This document shows positions 32,740 through 44,264 of a DNA stretch of 64,000 nucleotides, piece by piece (the first letter of the stretch is position 1; each line of letters begins with the position of its first letter). The notes under the pieces are model-generated. The model was not told where the DNA came from. It was given only the letters and a program-made list of their open reading frames with translations, and searched no databases. Both the position numbers and the translations under genes were made by a program. Source of the DNA: Pseudoips prasinana (lineage: Eukaryota > Arthropoda > Insecta > Lepidoptera > Nolidae); the NCBI GenBank assembly GCA_951640165.1, contig OX621234.1:30818549-30882548 (forward strand), written 5' to 3'.

Positions 32740-32860
32740 TGCAAACCTGCTTCTCACGGCCACAACTAGTTGTCCTGAGCAAAAATCGAAGCCGGAACAC
32801 AAGAACTCCTTATAGTAGCGAGGTACTATCTTAACCACTGGGCAATACGTGCAATCAATT
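32740..32860 (-). mobile_element. SINE family C relic
   Basis: CACAACTAGTTGTCCTGAGC and CTTAACCACTGGGCAATACGTGC correspond to a worn tRNA-like head on the minus strand. Confidence 0.5.
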
Positions 32861-33059
32861 TAATTAAATTTGTAACATAGGAATATACGCAGAGATGGCG
32901 AGCTACTAAAGCATAATATACGTATAATTAATATTTTGGAGTCGAATACCACCATGTCCGCAGGCGTTAACTCTAAAAACTCTATACGTGATCCCGGTGT
33001 ATGTAGTGCTACACGGTAACAACATATAAGTGCATAGAGATTTAAATTTTTGCCTCCCC

Positions 33060-33392
33060 TGGGGAATAATATAATTTATAGATATTATAATTTATTTGTT
33101 AATTATTAAAATTATTTAGTCTTTAGTAAAAAATTTTATGTTTCTACGTTTCTCTGTTTTTACACTTATTCAAATTTAAATGTTTATTTTTAGGTTAAGT
33201 TTAATTTGCATTAGTAGTATGGTATTAACTATGGTTTCTTCTTTGTGTTTAGTATATTTTGTGACTATTTTTTATGAATGTTGTATACATCTGTAGAGAT
33301 TTAACACCTAGTCTTAAACTCAATAACTTGTCATCTTCAAATATTTAGTGTTAAGTTGATGATGTATCTATTATAATAAATAAAATAAAATA
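33060..33392 (+). mobile_element. LINE 3' UTR fragment with AATAAA-repeat tail
   Basis: AT-rich sequence ending TATAATAAATAAAATAAAATAA. The tail type is the same as in the insert at 282-708. No coding part. Confidence 0.5.
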
Positions 33393-33449
33393 ACCTCCAA
33401 CTTACAGACAACACTCCAGACAATACTCATATCCTACTCGTAATATTGT

Positions 33450-33600
33450 GGCCCTGGCTGTTAGTCACGTCGGCAGTCACCGAGGGAGCATCGCCAATTT
33501 GTAAGGTGCCAAGTAAAATGGAAGCGCCTTAGGCTACAGCAATCACTTACCATCATGAGGGTCGTATGCTTGGTGTTATTTAGTTTTTACTTTACTAGTC
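33450..33600 (+). mobile_element. LINE 3'-end fragment (CR1-like)
   Basis: GGCTACAGCAATCACTTACCATCATGAGGG and GTCGTATGCTTG resemble the CTTACCATCAGG..GGCCGTATGCTTG 3' end of common lepidopteran LINEs. Confidence 0.4.
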
Positions 33601-33630
33601 ATCAGCACCATTATCAACATATAAATCGAC

Positions 33631-33892
33631 GGGCCTGTTGGCGTGGTTGGTAGATGCGCTGCCTTTCACGCCGGAGGTCGTGGGTTCAATTCCCACCCGG
33701 GACAGATATTTGTGTGCATGAACATGTCTGTTTGTCCCGAGTCTGGGTGTAAATTATCTATATAAGTATGTATTTACAAAATAAAAGTAGTACCTATATG
33801 TAGTATTCAGTTATCTGGTTTCCATAGAACATGCTCTGCTTAGTTTGGGATCAGATGGCTGTGTGTGAATAATGTCCCAGGAATATTATTAT
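33631..33892 (+). mobile_element. tRNA-derived SINE, family A (full-length)
   Basis: GGGCCTGTTGGCGTGGTTGG, CTGCCTTTCACGCCGGAGG, GTGGGTTCAATTCCCACCC, CGAGTCTGGGTGTAAATTATC, CATGCTCTGCTTAGTTTGGG, ATGTCCCAGGAATATTATTA. Confidence 0.9.
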
Positions 33893-34205
33893 ATCAGCCG
33901 AAAGACATCAACTGCTGGAAAAGGGCCTCCCCCTTGACTAGTGTTCAATTTATTTTTTAATTTCAGCTATATGCTCTCACAACATAAGTGATTGTCGAGG
34001 TTAAGCAAATAGGCTCGCGGTCAGTTTATAGATGGGTGACAGCCTAAGTGGTTTAATTTTTCGCGTCTCCGTGCTTCGGAGTGTACGTTAAGCTGTCGGT
34101 CCCGGTTGTAGCAACTAGGCAACAGTATTTAAGCCATATCAGAGGCCTACTAGGCGTCTTGAACAACTCTGACACCAGGGTAACCACTGCCCATACGATA
34201 AGTAA
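33893..34205 (+). mobile_element. Dispersed repeat family G
   Basis: ATAGATGGGTGACAGCCTAAGTGG, CGTCTCCGTGCTTCGG, GTTAAGCTGTCGGTCCCGG, GACACCAGGGTAACCAC and CATACGATAAGTAAG. Minus-strand relatives are at 36685-36890 and 46490-46650. It begins with an RTE-tail-like piece (CAGCCGAAAGACATCAACTGC). Class unknown. Confidence 0.6.
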
Positions 34206-34514
34206 GTACCTAAGTAATAATTACGAATGAACTAAATTGTGATTTAACTGCATATGATAAGAAATCACAGAATGCGATTTTCCGCCAGTTCCCTGCTGGC
34301 CTAGCGTGAATAGAAAAAGGAATTTAAGCAAATCAGGGAGCAGTTGCCTTGTATTATTTGACAGCACTTGCAGTCACTTGCATTGGCCACTCGCTAAATA
34401 TTAAATTATTGAAGTGTACTCAGGTGCAAAGCTAAATAAAGGCGCTAATTAAAAAGTGGTAGACGGATTTAATTTCCGTTCCAGAATAAACTTGTCTCGG
34501 AAAAGTTTTATTTG

Positions 34515-34643
34515 TACAAACGCCAGCACATCTAGCTACAATTTTTTTTTATAGATTTTCATTTTTATCCCATTTGCATAAGGTTCACTTTCAATTGGGG
34601 AAATTTGACAGATTGGGGTAGCTAGATGTGCTAGCGTTTGTAC
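34515..34643. mobile_element. Small hairpin MITE, copy 1
   Basis: GTACAAACGCCAGCACATCT and AGATGTGCTAGCGTTTGTAC form the ends, with AGCTAC / GTAGCT continuing. The centre holds CATAAGGTTCACTTTCAATTGGGG. 129 bp. Copy 2 lies 200 bases on. Confidence 0.8.
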
Positions 34644-34835
34644 CTGGAAAAGTTTTTGCAGTCACATTGGCGGGAACGTGTAGCTAGAACCAAATATATA
34701 CAATTACATGGCCATAAAGATCTGGTTGAATGTGTATGTACAATAACGTTGTTTAGCTTCCCCTCGATCAAATGAGTGTGTTTAGAGCGCTCAGAGGCAG
34801 TTGCAATCAATACGTAATGATCAACGAGTAAGTAG

Positions 34836-34972
34836 GTACTGACGCCAGCACATCCAGCTACCCCAATCTGCCAAATTTCTTTTATAGATCTTCAACTACC
34901 ACAACAGCATAAGGTTCTCTTTCAATTGGGGAAAATTTGACAGATTGGGGTAGCTTGAGGTGCTATACTTAC
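34836..34972. mobile_element. Small hairpin MITE, copy 2
   Basis: GACGCCAGCACATCCAGCTA, CCCCAATCTGCCAAATTTC on the left and GAAAATTTGACAGATTGGGG, TAGCTTGAGGTGCTATAC on the right. The centre matches copy 1 (CATAAGGTTCTCTTTCAATTGG). Confidence 0.8.
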
Positions 34973-34989
34973 AAACAATACTTAAGATT

Positions 34990-35200
34990 GGTGACCGCAA
35001 ATGTCGTTTATATTCGGAGCGTCTTGAACCCGTGTTCCCGGGGCTCCTCCCACCACGCATCGAGAGAAGTTCACCTCAGGTTAGGTTTAGTCGGTGCGAG
35101 TCCGACATACCCACCCGCAGACACTTTTTGCGGGTGGCATGTGAAAGCCTTACTAAAATTAAGCCATGTCATACGGCAACAGCCTTTATGAAAAAAATTA
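34990..35200 (+). repeat. GC-rich dispersed repeat, unclassified
   Basis: CCGTGTTCCCGGGGCTCCTCC, AGGTTAGGTTTAGTCGG, CCGACATACCCACCCGCAG, TTTTTGCGGGTGGCATG. Two overlapping plus-strand frames are open through it, as expected of GC-rich DNA. I know the sequence only as a lepidopteran repeat. Confidence 0.4.
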
Positions 35201-35351
35201 TAACTAATATAGTGAAAATTTCACAAAACATTACTTAAAACTGATCTTTTTATCGCCTCTACCGATCAGGAACTGCCCTGAGTCGGGGTTCGAAACTCAA
35301 CCTTTGTCTCTCTAGACTGTGTTAGTTCTAGCCTATCTCTATTAACAGCTT

Positions 35352-35475
35352 CCAAGACTAACTGTAAACTATATTTAAAAAAAAATGTTTTTTAATGTTA
35401 GCTCCCTTTCATTCCAAGACTAACTGTAAACTATATTTAAAAAAAAAAATTTGTTAATGTTAGCTCCCTTTCACT
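35352..35475. repeat. 62-bp tandem duplication
   Basis: CCAAGACTAACTGTAAACTA at 35352 and again at 35414, each followed by an A-run and TTAATGTTAGCTCCCTTTCA. The copies differ only around the A/T runs, so the event is recent. Confidence 0.9.
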
Positions 35476-35879
35476 TTTTCATATAGGTACCCAATACGTT
35501 GTATGTAGGCCATTCATTGTCAATCCATAATTATTTCTTTAACAGGTGTTATTTAAATAATAATTATGAACGCAAGACCATGAAGCCTTAACATTAAAAT
35601 AAAATTAAAATTATCGCGAGGACCATGGAAACCAAAAAACTGCGTCTCAGGTAGACGCGTTCAAGCGTGCCTGCTTAATTTTAGGGGCCCGCAGAGATAG
35701 AAGCTACCTGTGATTCAGGTAATTGTATTAAATACGATATAGTATCACGATTAACTCATAAACATTTTAAAATCAACACAGCATTTTATGTTTAGCACAA
35801 TGACATTCTATATCTGCAGAGAAGTCGACATTTTCAATAACAAATTGTCCACCTATAAAAAAATATGTTTTGATAATAT

Positions 35880-36186
35880 TAAGTAATTTTAATTATTTTA
35901 TCATTAATATTCACTTCTTACTCTTTGTTTTATATTTAATGTTTCGTTTTTTATGTTAATTTTATTCCTAAATTTTAATTTTATTTTAGCTTTAGCATTT
36001 CTCATTTTATATTTAGTTTTAGTTGTAATATATTTTTGTGTATTTTACTCATGTCACGAGTGTCATGAATCCGTGCATGTTGTGACACCTTAATAAACTG
36101 TGCATTTGATTTTAATTTTTAAGTGTTGTATTTAGACTAGCAATAATGTAACAGTTACTGGTTGTCCTAAATAAACAAATAAAGAT
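35880..36186 (+). mobile_element. LINE 3' UTR fragment
   Basis: AT-rich, with TCACGAGTGTCATG and CTTAATAAACTGTGC, ending CTAAATAAACAAATAAAG as tail. No ORF. Confidence 0.45.
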
Positions 36187-36192
36187 TTAAAA

Positions 36193-36437
36193 CTAGCAGT
36201 GCCCGCGGACTTCGTGCAGCGTTATAAATATTTTTATCCCTGCCCGTTTGTACCGCAACTTGGATTAGATTATTCGAGTTTAAGTAAAGATGCGTTATTA
36301 ATTTTTCCACAATAACGTAGCTTTCTATTAGTGAAATAATTTTGAAAATCGGTTCAGTAGATCCAGAGATTACCCCTTACAACGTCACAAACTCACAACC
36401 TCACAAACGTTACCTCTTTATAATATTGGTATAGATG
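36193..36437 (-). mobile_element. Helitron-like element
   Basis: The plus strand shows ACTAGCAGTGCCCGCGGACT (inverse of the 3' end) and TTATAATATTGGTATAGATG (inverse of the 5' end). The interior has AAATCGGTTCAGTAGATCC. Same structural type as the ACTAGC...TATAATATT elements elsewhere. Confidence 0.65.
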
Positions 36438-36684
36438 TAATTGGTTTAGCAACAGGCGCTAGCATCCTAGCGAGATGCCTTAGGAAAATAGCATTCGGCA
36501 ATTCTGTGAATACTTAGTCCTTTATCAAAAATGTCCCATCTATATTGTTCTTACCTATGTAAGATAAATTGTAGTAGTATAAGATACCGAAATAAACTAT
36601 TATTTTTTCTTTTTTTATATATTGCAGATTTTTTGGTATGTTTGTTATTTTATACTTAAAACCACAGTGATATTATAGTAGTGT

Positions 36685-36890
36685 ACTTACTTACTTATCG
36701 TGTGGGAAGTGGTTACCCTAGTGTCAGAGTTGTCCTAGCCGCCCAGTAGGCCATGACTTAATGACTGGTGCCTAAGGGTACAACCGGGACCGACGGCTTA
36801 ACCTGCCCGAGGCACGGAGACGCTCAGAAATTAAACCACTTAGGCTTCACCCATCTATGGAATGACCGGATCGGTGAGAGCACCTGGCTA
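36685..36890 (-). mobile_element. Repeat family G
   Basis: ACTTATCGTGTGGGAAGTGG, ACCGGGACCGACGGCTTAACC, GGCACGGAGACGCTC, TTAAACCACTTAGGC, ACCCATCTATGG: the inverse of 33893-34205. Confidence 0.65.
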
Positions 36891-37231
36891 TGTATGCCTG
36901 TGTACTTAAATGAAGCTTATGATGGCTGAGATTGCTTAAGTGATTTTACATGTTTGTGTGTTGAATACGCAATTCCGAGTGAATACGTTTGCATGAGACT
37001 TGGAAAATATAAAATCAAAAAAATAGAGACTGCCACATTGTTACAGCGGTTATGTTTTCCACTGTACATTGATAGGTCCTCCGTTCATATGCCAGGTCGG
37101 ACCAATAAGTTATTATGATTATACGGGAAGGAATTTGTCGATGGTACACCCTCTTGCCTCGATAAGGACGTAAATCGGACGTTCCATCTGAATTTGACAG
37201 TGAGGAAAGAGAAGAGTATAACGCACTATAA

Positions 37232-37615
37232 TCCTACTAATATTATAAACGCGAAAGTTTGTAAGTATGGATGGATGGTGGATGTTTGTTACTCTTTCAC
37301 GTAAAAACTACTGAATGGATTTTAATGAAACTTTACAATAATACGGCTTATACATCAGAATAACACATAGGCTATAATTTATAAAGATATTTTATTAATT
37401 GTCCAAAATATGACGATATGTGTCAACTAACTAGGAAAAAATCTAACATCTGCGAGCTATAACGGCCTGCACTGCTAAAACTGTCAGAGGTACACATCCT
37501 ACTAATTATAAATACTAAAATTATAAATGCGAAAGTTTATGACTAAAGAGGTATGTTTGTTGCTCTTTTACACCAAAACTACATTAACGCGGGTGAAACT
37601 GCGGGGCATAGCTAG
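37232..37615 (+). mobile_element. Composite Helitron-like element
   Basis: Starts TCCTACTAATATTATAAACG and ends GGGTGAAACTGCGGGGCATAGCTAG. A second 5' start (TCCTACTAATTATAAA) lies inside at 37497, after CTGTCAGAGGTACACA. The same composite is present at 61909-62270 on the minus strand. Confidence 0.75.
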
Positions 37616-37619
37616 TATG

Positions 37620-39425
37620 TACATATGTTTGTCTCAGTCTCCATAAATGCCTTAAAGAGAATATCAGTACAGTACAGTTAAAAATTAAAAACTTGTACGG
37701 AACCAAAAGGGCTGGAAGATGTGTATAATTGTGACATATATATAGATAAGAACGTGTCTTGCAGCTGTATTTAATAACAATGTTGGCTTCAAAGTATCGA
37801 AGCGTGCGCGCCCGGCGCGGCGTCTACGTTATTGCAGCCCCAAATACGAACAGCTGCCGATGCCCAAAAAAATGAACGCCTTTCTAACCTCCAACATTAA
37901 GTACGTAACAGTTTATAAAGAATCGATCAGAAGTAGACACATGTTCGTCTTTCCAAATCCGATACCTAATGCGTTTATTTAATTATATTTATAATTAATT
38001 TATTGTTTTGTGGATTTCTACATAGAATAGGTCAAGCAGTCAAATCCTCCAAGTAGAAGTAACATTTTTACCGTCAAATGGGTAGTAATTTATCATATTA
38101 TTTAGTATATAAAATGAAAAAAACGGTATTTTGTTCACAAAAATTGATAGAAGATTAAAAATTAATAATACATAATTCTAGATACAAGACGATATTTGGA
38201 TATGATATGTGTATTTATAGTAACATTAAAATTGGTTTCATCGTTTTATTTAACAGTTTGGATATTAACTGTCAACTTGTATAGTTTTATATATATTTTA
38301 CTTCGTCACCTCTGAATACTACCTACTCTATTCCATTTCTCCGTTATTATTATGGCGTAACTTACTTTACTTGTATCTATGCATAATGACGGTCGCGTTT
38401 ATATTGAAGGTCCATCTCGATTAACCTAGATATCAGCAGCAACGGCGTATTGAAATCGGCATATCTGTTAGTATGATACTATACTGATTGCCAAACTAAT
38501 CACTTATAACACCCTTATGGGGACTTAAAAGGTATTGCCCTGATGCACTCTCTGATACATCAAAGTCTAACCCAAGCGGCTGTACCTAGCAAGTTACAAT
38601 TTTGCAGAAAAATTATTCTTCTTAATAATAATATCTATCCAGGGACAATGCCATAACAAGACACGTGATCCGTCCACGTGATGGAAAGGAACAAATTTCC
38701 CATAATATCTTAAATATAATAATGTAACTTATGAGAGTTTTCACAATTATCGTAATCTGAATTATTACTCTGAGATATCCAACGATCATATGAGAATTAT
38801 GAGAGACTACTTTTATACTTAAATTATTATTATATTATGCCGTTCGCCAATGTTTTAATCAATATTAATACTTTACTCTCATTGGTCCATGTCCTATATG
38901 AATACTTGAATTAAAATTTTCTCCTACCGAATACTTCTTGCTTGAAAAATGTGGTTATTCAAGGTTTGCTTGAGATCTTGGTATGTTAATCTATTAGTGT
39001 TATAAGAGTAGATACGCAAACAAGGAATACTTTTTGCAAAAACTGAAAAACTCCGACCTTAGTAATGTGACAATAGTCAAAGAGAGAGTCTGATTAAAAA
39101 CTGCAGGCCTCCGGTATCAGTGGCGAAGGGTTCACATAAGTCGATATATAACACCTTTTTTTTTCGGCTTATATAACGCATTATAATCTGTGATCACACA
39201 TAGCACAAAAAAGTATCGTAAAAGCTACGAATGTTACTGGAGTTTGCAAGAGGTAAGCTTTTATATTAAACCAGCAGCTGCTAATAACTAAACGGAACGA
39301 AATAAAAAAAATAGACGCACTAGAGTGATAAATAGCTCTTAGTTTATGGTATAGCATGTGGATAGGTTGAATATAATTATACTACTACTACTACTAACAA
39401 TACCGGCAATATAAAATAAATAAAT
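37620..39425. other. No supported gene
   Basis: AT-rich except GC-rich 37795-37860 (GCGTGCGCGCCCGGCGCGGC), which has no ORF of interest and may be a promoter-like patch or repeat. A (CTA)n run lies at 39383-39399. Confidence 0.35.
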
Positions 39426-39429
39426 AAAT

Positions 39430-39490
39430 ATTTTTGGACAACAAACACACTGCCATCTGCTCCCAAGCTAGGCAGAGCATGTACTAGGGC
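39430..39490 (-). mobile_element. SINE family A 3'-end fragment
   Basis: Plus strand ACACTGCCATCTGCTCCCAAGC, TAGGCAGAGCATGTACTAGG: the inverse of the family A 3' part. Confidence 0.55.
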
Positions 39491-39596
39491 AAACAGACAT
39501 CTAATCATCATGTCCACTGCTGGACAAAGGCCTCTCCAAAACCCTCCCAGATACAAAACAAAAAAACAACAAGAAAATATGGATCGAACTCACGAC

Positions 39597-39765
39597 TTAG
39601 TAGCCACGAATTCGAGACCCCCGCCGACAGCTATTTGTGTTACCCATAAATAGTTGTTCTGAGCCTGGATGTAATAAGTGTCGGTCTATTATATGTTTGT
39701 AAAGTACCCCGCAACACGAGAACTAGATTCATTATTGCGGGCGTTGTCTTTAAAAAATCGACTAA
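39597..39765 (+). mobile_element. SINE family C (5'-truncated)
   Basis: CGAATTCGAGACCCCCGCCG, AGCTATTTGTGTTACCC, GTACCCCGCAACACGAG, GCGGGCGTTGTCTTTAAA match the family C body. The A-box half is lost. Confidence 0.7.
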
Positions 39766-40099
39766 ATATGTAAACAACAAATTATATTTTAACTACTGAA
39801 TTTATCTACTATTCAGAAATAAGTAGGTGTAAATTGTAGCCCACTCCTATATTTTGTACTTAAAAACAATCTATTGACTAACATTTCTAGAAAAATAAAA
39901 CGTTTTAATAACCGTCAATCTATCCATATAGCCCTTAAGGGGAAAAATAGCGGCCAGTAATTAAATGTTTACTTGAATCATTTAATCTTTTATTTCACTC
40001 GGTGCGCTCCATAGAGGTAAGTGGTTGCTGGCTGTGAAATGTTGGCTGTGGAATGTTGTATTAAATCAATAAATTGGGTGAGGCATAGTAGTGAAATTA

Positions 40100-40310
40100 G
40101 TTTCATCATCATCATATCAGCTGAAAGACGTCCACTGCTGAACAAAGGCCTCCCCCAAGGATCTCCACAATAGCCGGTCCTGCGCTGCCCGCATCCAGCC
40201 GCTTCCCGCGACCCGCACAAGATTGTCGGTCGTGTAGGAGGCCTGCCCACGCTGCGTCTTCAGGTTCGTGGTCGCCACTCGAGAACCTTTCTGCCCCATC
40301 GGCCGTCTGT
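40100..40310 (-). pseudogene. RTE-clade LINE, ORF C-terminus and 3' tail
   Basis: The minus strand encodes VATTNLKTQRGQASYTTDNL, VRVAGSGWMRAAQDRLLWRS and LGEAFVQQWTSFS, then a short (ATG)n tail at about 40105-40115. In RTE-type LINEs of insects the RT protein ends with W(I/M)R.AQDR..WR..GEAYVQQW, followed directly by a trinucleotide tail. This is a 5'-truncated insertion of about 200 bp. Open frame, but only about 60 codons long. Confidence 0.75.
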
Positions 40311-40319
40311 TCTACGAGC

Positions 40320-42470
40320 TATGTGAAATTAGTTTGCCTCGTCGGAAATTTAATCAACGTGTGGGGTTTTTAGCATGAAATAAATAAGCCCTCTATTTGT
40401 TGAAAGTATCTAGAATATGAATATGTAGCAGGGTTTTATTTGCCATTATATAAAATTTTTGTATAACTTACTAAATGATGCTCGAGAATATAAATAGTCG
40501 TGCCGAGAGTTTCAATAAATTAGAATTTTTATATGGAAACATAAGTACTTAATATGAATATTTAAAACATTGCATCTCTGATACTGCAGCGGCTTGGTCA
40601 TTACTTTAAATAAGGAACCCACTTTTGGCTGGTCGTGGACCATCTATGGTTTCTACTTATCTATATCAGATCTCGAAATTGCATTTCCTTATAATTTATA
40701 TAATACACTGATAGGTACAAAAACCGTATGATGCACCGATTATGACTCTGTACGCCAACGTCACATATTCGTGACGTTCGCTTAGGTTAAGTTTTAACTT
40801 ATCACGAATTTGTGAGGATGGTGTCCAAAAGGTTCGTAGTGTAATATTATGAGACCCAGTTTAAATTTGATACAATATTGAATAACTTTAATTTTATCGC
40901 CATTCACTAATCTACAAAATGTATAATTGTCGTTCAATAACCATTGGACGACAATTATTTTTATATTACGGCGATAAATTGCAGTTAGCATGGATACCGA
41001 AGTTTAGTGGATATTTTAATTACTTTCAATAAATGGTATGCTTTCGGAAAATTATAGTAACCCCATAGTTCACACGAAGATGGACTACTGTGACACAATT
41101 ATCGTAAGTATATTACATTGCATAGAATGGTACGTCACGCTGAATGGAAGGTTATCCATCTGACAGAGATGTTTTTAAAGGCTTTAAGGAAATCCCAAAT
41201 TTATTCGAAAATGCTTTCTTCTAATCAATGTTTATTAAGCACGCAAGTAATTTACCGACTTGATTGAAAGCTGTTAGCGCTTGACGCTTGAAACACACAG
41301 GGCATCATACGTTCCCCACCATTATCTTTGCCCAATCGTATCTAGTGACGTTATATACACTCAGAATCACGACATTAGCATGATAATGCTAGTGTTGTGG
41401 TACTATTGTAGTGTATAAGATATGATTTAATCAATCGTTAATTAGTAGCTATAAACCTACTACTGCAAAAGGTCTGTGCTTCGATGATCGGCTTCACTTA
41501 TGAAATGAACCGCCCTTCACCACTGCAGTTACCTACGTAATATTGAAAAGTCAGCTCTTAGCTCAATGAATGTCGCTGTGAGAGTACGAATGTATTCGCA
41601 CTCTCCAAACATTGAAAGATTAAGTTTGAAGGCACATATTTGCAAACTAAGACGTACACAGTTGGTATTTATAAAAAGCTGAAGCAGGTTGAGCTTTTTA
41701 TCTGTACAAACGTGATACTTACTTACTTTATGTCAAAATAAGTTTGTGGGAATCAAAGAATATTGTCTTTTCCTTATCAGGGTATTATGTAATTAATTTA
41801 CTTGTTTACGTTACTCACAAACACAAACACTACAAACGTAATATGACTACATGTTCTACACAAGCTTTACGATAGCATATGCTAGATAGGCTACACATAC
41901 ATATACATAGACAGCTAGTCTATGAATCGGAACATTAAAATGGATTTATTGGTATTTTTTTTCATTTAATTTGCTAATACAAATCTGCGTTTTGCGGAGG
42001 ACTTCTGCGAATTTATTTCTCGGCATTAGGTATTATTCAAAGACAAAATTATTAATAATACCTACATAATCGGTTGGGCTTTTTTGTCATTTAATTAGCT
42101 ATGTAGAGGTACTTAAGTTAATTTACAACAGTAAAAAAATTGCAATCTTTTCTTAATTTTTCAAATTATAAAGATAGGTAAGTTGTTAAATTTTACATAG
42201 GAGCCAGTCTGAAAGAATAATAATAAGACTTTATAATGATTATTTGAATATGTAATTATGGTTAAAATGTACTTAATCCCTACATGAAGTATGTATTGAT
42301 AAACTCTAACTAAATACAGAATGCGTCAAAGTATTTCTCAGATTCGAGGCTGTTCGGTGTACGGATGGATATGTAAATGATAAAGTTTGATATTTGATAT
42401 GATATTTAATTATTACCCCAAAATGATATAAAATTGGTATAATGTATTGATAAATGATATATGATTGATG
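40320..42470. other. No supported gene
   Basis: AT-rich. Contains a 15-bp hairpin at 40924-40957 (TAATTGTCGTTCAAT / ATTGGACGACAATTA, one mismatch) and no recognised transposon. Confidence 0.4.
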
Positions 42471-42473
42471 CCG

Positions 42474-42540
42474 AGCAGTGAACTGACCGCGAGGCGAGCG
42501 ACGGCACCGCGGCGGCTCGCCTTCGCTGTGTCAGCGTAAT
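42474..42540. promoter_or_regulatory. Short CpG cluster
   Basis: GACCGCGAGGCGAGCGACGG, CACCGCGGCGGCTCGCC form a CpG-dense, partly self-complementary patch in AT-rich DNA. Could be a promoter, a first exon or a worn repeat. No transcript evidence. Confidence 0.2.
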
Positions 42541-42749
42541 GTGATTACCTAAATGTTCGATTTACGAAATCCGAACAGAGGCTATGGGAAAACATGTCTA
42601 GCTTGCCGCATTACTACGTGGAATAGCTAAAGTTAAAGCTTGTATTAAGCTAAAAAAAGCCAGCCCGCTGGTCACGGGAGGCATCAACATAAAAGAAAGC
42701 CTTTGTATTAAGGCGGTGGGAATACCTACGCAAAAAGTGCGGGTGACGT

Positions 42750-42900
42750 GGTTTTTTATTGCTTCTGGAGGCAGATGAGCTAGCGGCCCACCAATATGGT
42801 AAGTGGTAAACGCTACTCATGGACATTTGCAATGCCAGAGGGCACAGCAAACCGCTGCAAACCGTAAGATTAATTACTCTTTTTAAACGTCGTTTAAAGC
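42750..42900 (-). mobile_element. LINE 3' end with A-tail
   Basis: The minus strand reads TTGCAAATGTCCATGAG, ACCACTTACCATATTGGTGGGCC, GCTAGCTCATCTGCC, AGAAGCAATAAAAAACC. This is the common LINE 3' end also seen at 60060, 60356 and 63683. Confidence 0.6.
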
Positions 42901-42949
42901 AGGCCATGTCGTAGCGCTGAGGAAACACCGCAGCGCTAACTATGAACGC

Positions 42950-43180
42950 TATAACCTGGTGTGGACATCTCGCATCATAGCCGTGTGGTTTCTGGCCTAG
43001 AAAAAATAACAAAGCCACCAGGTCAGGAGTCGTAGAAGGCGATTAAAGGATATATCAATTAGTTGGGCAGCAGCGCCGCCTGTGGACTGAAGCTCCGCGA
43101 TAACTGTGGTCGCCATTTGTGTGACTACGGCGAACCCCTGCAAATGGCAAAGTTATAGAAACCTTGGCTGATGATGACAA
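42950..43180 (+). mobile_element. Repeat family F
   Basis: ATAGCCGTGTGGTTTCTGGCC, GGAGTCGTAGAAGGCGATTAAAGG, GTTGGGCAGCAGCGCC, CTACGGCGAACCCCTGC. The left edge overlaps the minus-strand LINE tail region. Confidence 0.6.
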
Positions 43181-43411
43181 TGGTGATGATGTAGACATCT
43201 CTTGGTTTTAGGTTTGGGGAGCCTGGGGTAAGCCGGTATGCTGTTGTAATGACAAAAATGTCGTGAAAGTCGTAATTTTTAGGTGAAAGCAATTATAAAT
43301 AATAATAATAATAATAATATATCCTGGAACATTATTCACACACGGCCATCAGATCCCAAACTAAGCAGAGCTTGTACTATGGAAACCAGATAACTGATAT
43401 ATACTATTTTT

Positions 43412-44104
43412 TTAGGGTTCCGTAGCCAAATGGCAAAAAACGGAACCCTTATAGATTCGTCATGTCTGTCTGTCTGTCTGCCTGTCCGTCCGTATGTCAC
43501 AGCCACTTTTTTGCGAAACTATAAGAGCTGTACTGCTGAAACTTGGTAAGTAGGTGTATTCGGTGAACCGCATTAAGATTTTCACACAAAAATGGAAAAA
43601 GAACAATAATTTTGGGGGGGTCGCCATACATAGAACTGAAACTCAAAAAAAAATTTTTCATAGGTCCCATACATGTGGTGTGTCTCCATAGACACACCAC
43701 ATGTATGGGACCTATGAAAAATTTTTTTTAGTTTCATATATTTTTTTTAGTTTTATCATTCTCTTATTTTAGAAGTAACAGGGGGGGGGGGGACTTTCAT
43801 TTTACCACTTTGGAAGTGTTTCTCGCGCAAACTATTCAGTTTAGACAAAAATGATATTAGGAACCTCAATATGATTTGAAGAATTACTTCTAAAATAAGA
43901 GAATGATAAAACTAAAAAAAATATATGATGTACATTACCATAGAAACTAACAACGAAAATTAGTTTGAACGAGATCTAGCAAGTCGTTTTTTTTAATATG
44001 TTATAAACCGCAATTTGCTTTCATTTAATCAAGTAGCAGCAAGTATTTCACTTGCTGCTACGTAACCCTTCATGTGCGAGTCCGACTCGCACTTGGCCGG
44101 TTTT
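43412..44104 (+). mobile_element. GGGTTCCGTAGCC repeat copy with an inverted centre
   Basis: Starts AGGGTTCCGTAGCC and ends GCACTTGGCCGG inside a SINE. Compared with 28685 and 48220, the middle is rearranged: a 40-bp perfect inverted repeat (43646-43685 / 43690-43729, loop CCAT), then the G12 tract and GATATTAGGAACCTC in reverse orientation, then a second perfect inverted pair (about 43739-43778 / 43885-43924). Normal orientation resumes with ATGATGTACATTACCATAG. Confidence 0.85.
43646..43729. repeat. 40-bp perfect palindrome with four-base loop
   Basis: The left arm ends CCATACATGTGGTGTGTCT, the right arm begins AGACACACCACATGTATGG, loop CCAT at 43686-43689. It lies inside the repeat at 43412. 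Confidence 0.95.
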
Positions 44105-44264
44105 TTCTTTTGTAAATACATACTTATATAGATAATTTACACCCAGACTCAGGACAAACAGACATGTTCATGCACACAAATATCTGTCCCGGGTGGGATT
44201 GGAGCCCACGACCTGCGGCGTGAAAGGCAGCGTATCTACCAACCACGCTAACAAGCCCGCCAAA

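Larger units (their letters stand above)
43298..44262 (-). mobile_element. SINE family A split by a GGGTTCCG element
   Basis: The 3' half lies at 43298-43411 (inverse of AGCTCTGCTTAGTTTGGG and GTTATCTGGTTTCCATAG). The 5' half lies at 44105-44262 (inverse of GTATTTACAAAAG through GGGTTCC-type head). The break falls in the AAAAGAAAAG tract, so the inserted element is flanked by T-runs on the plus strand. Both halves are intact, so nesting order is certain. Confidence 0.85.

Noticed and set aside
34937..35238. Two overlapping 84- and 92-codon plus-strand ORFs
   Set aside because: They run through a GC-rich dispersed repeat and a MITE end; both frames open by composition.
42650..43018. 122-codon minus-strand ORF
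   Set aside because: Covers the 3' end of a LINE tail and part of repeat family F; no protein motif.
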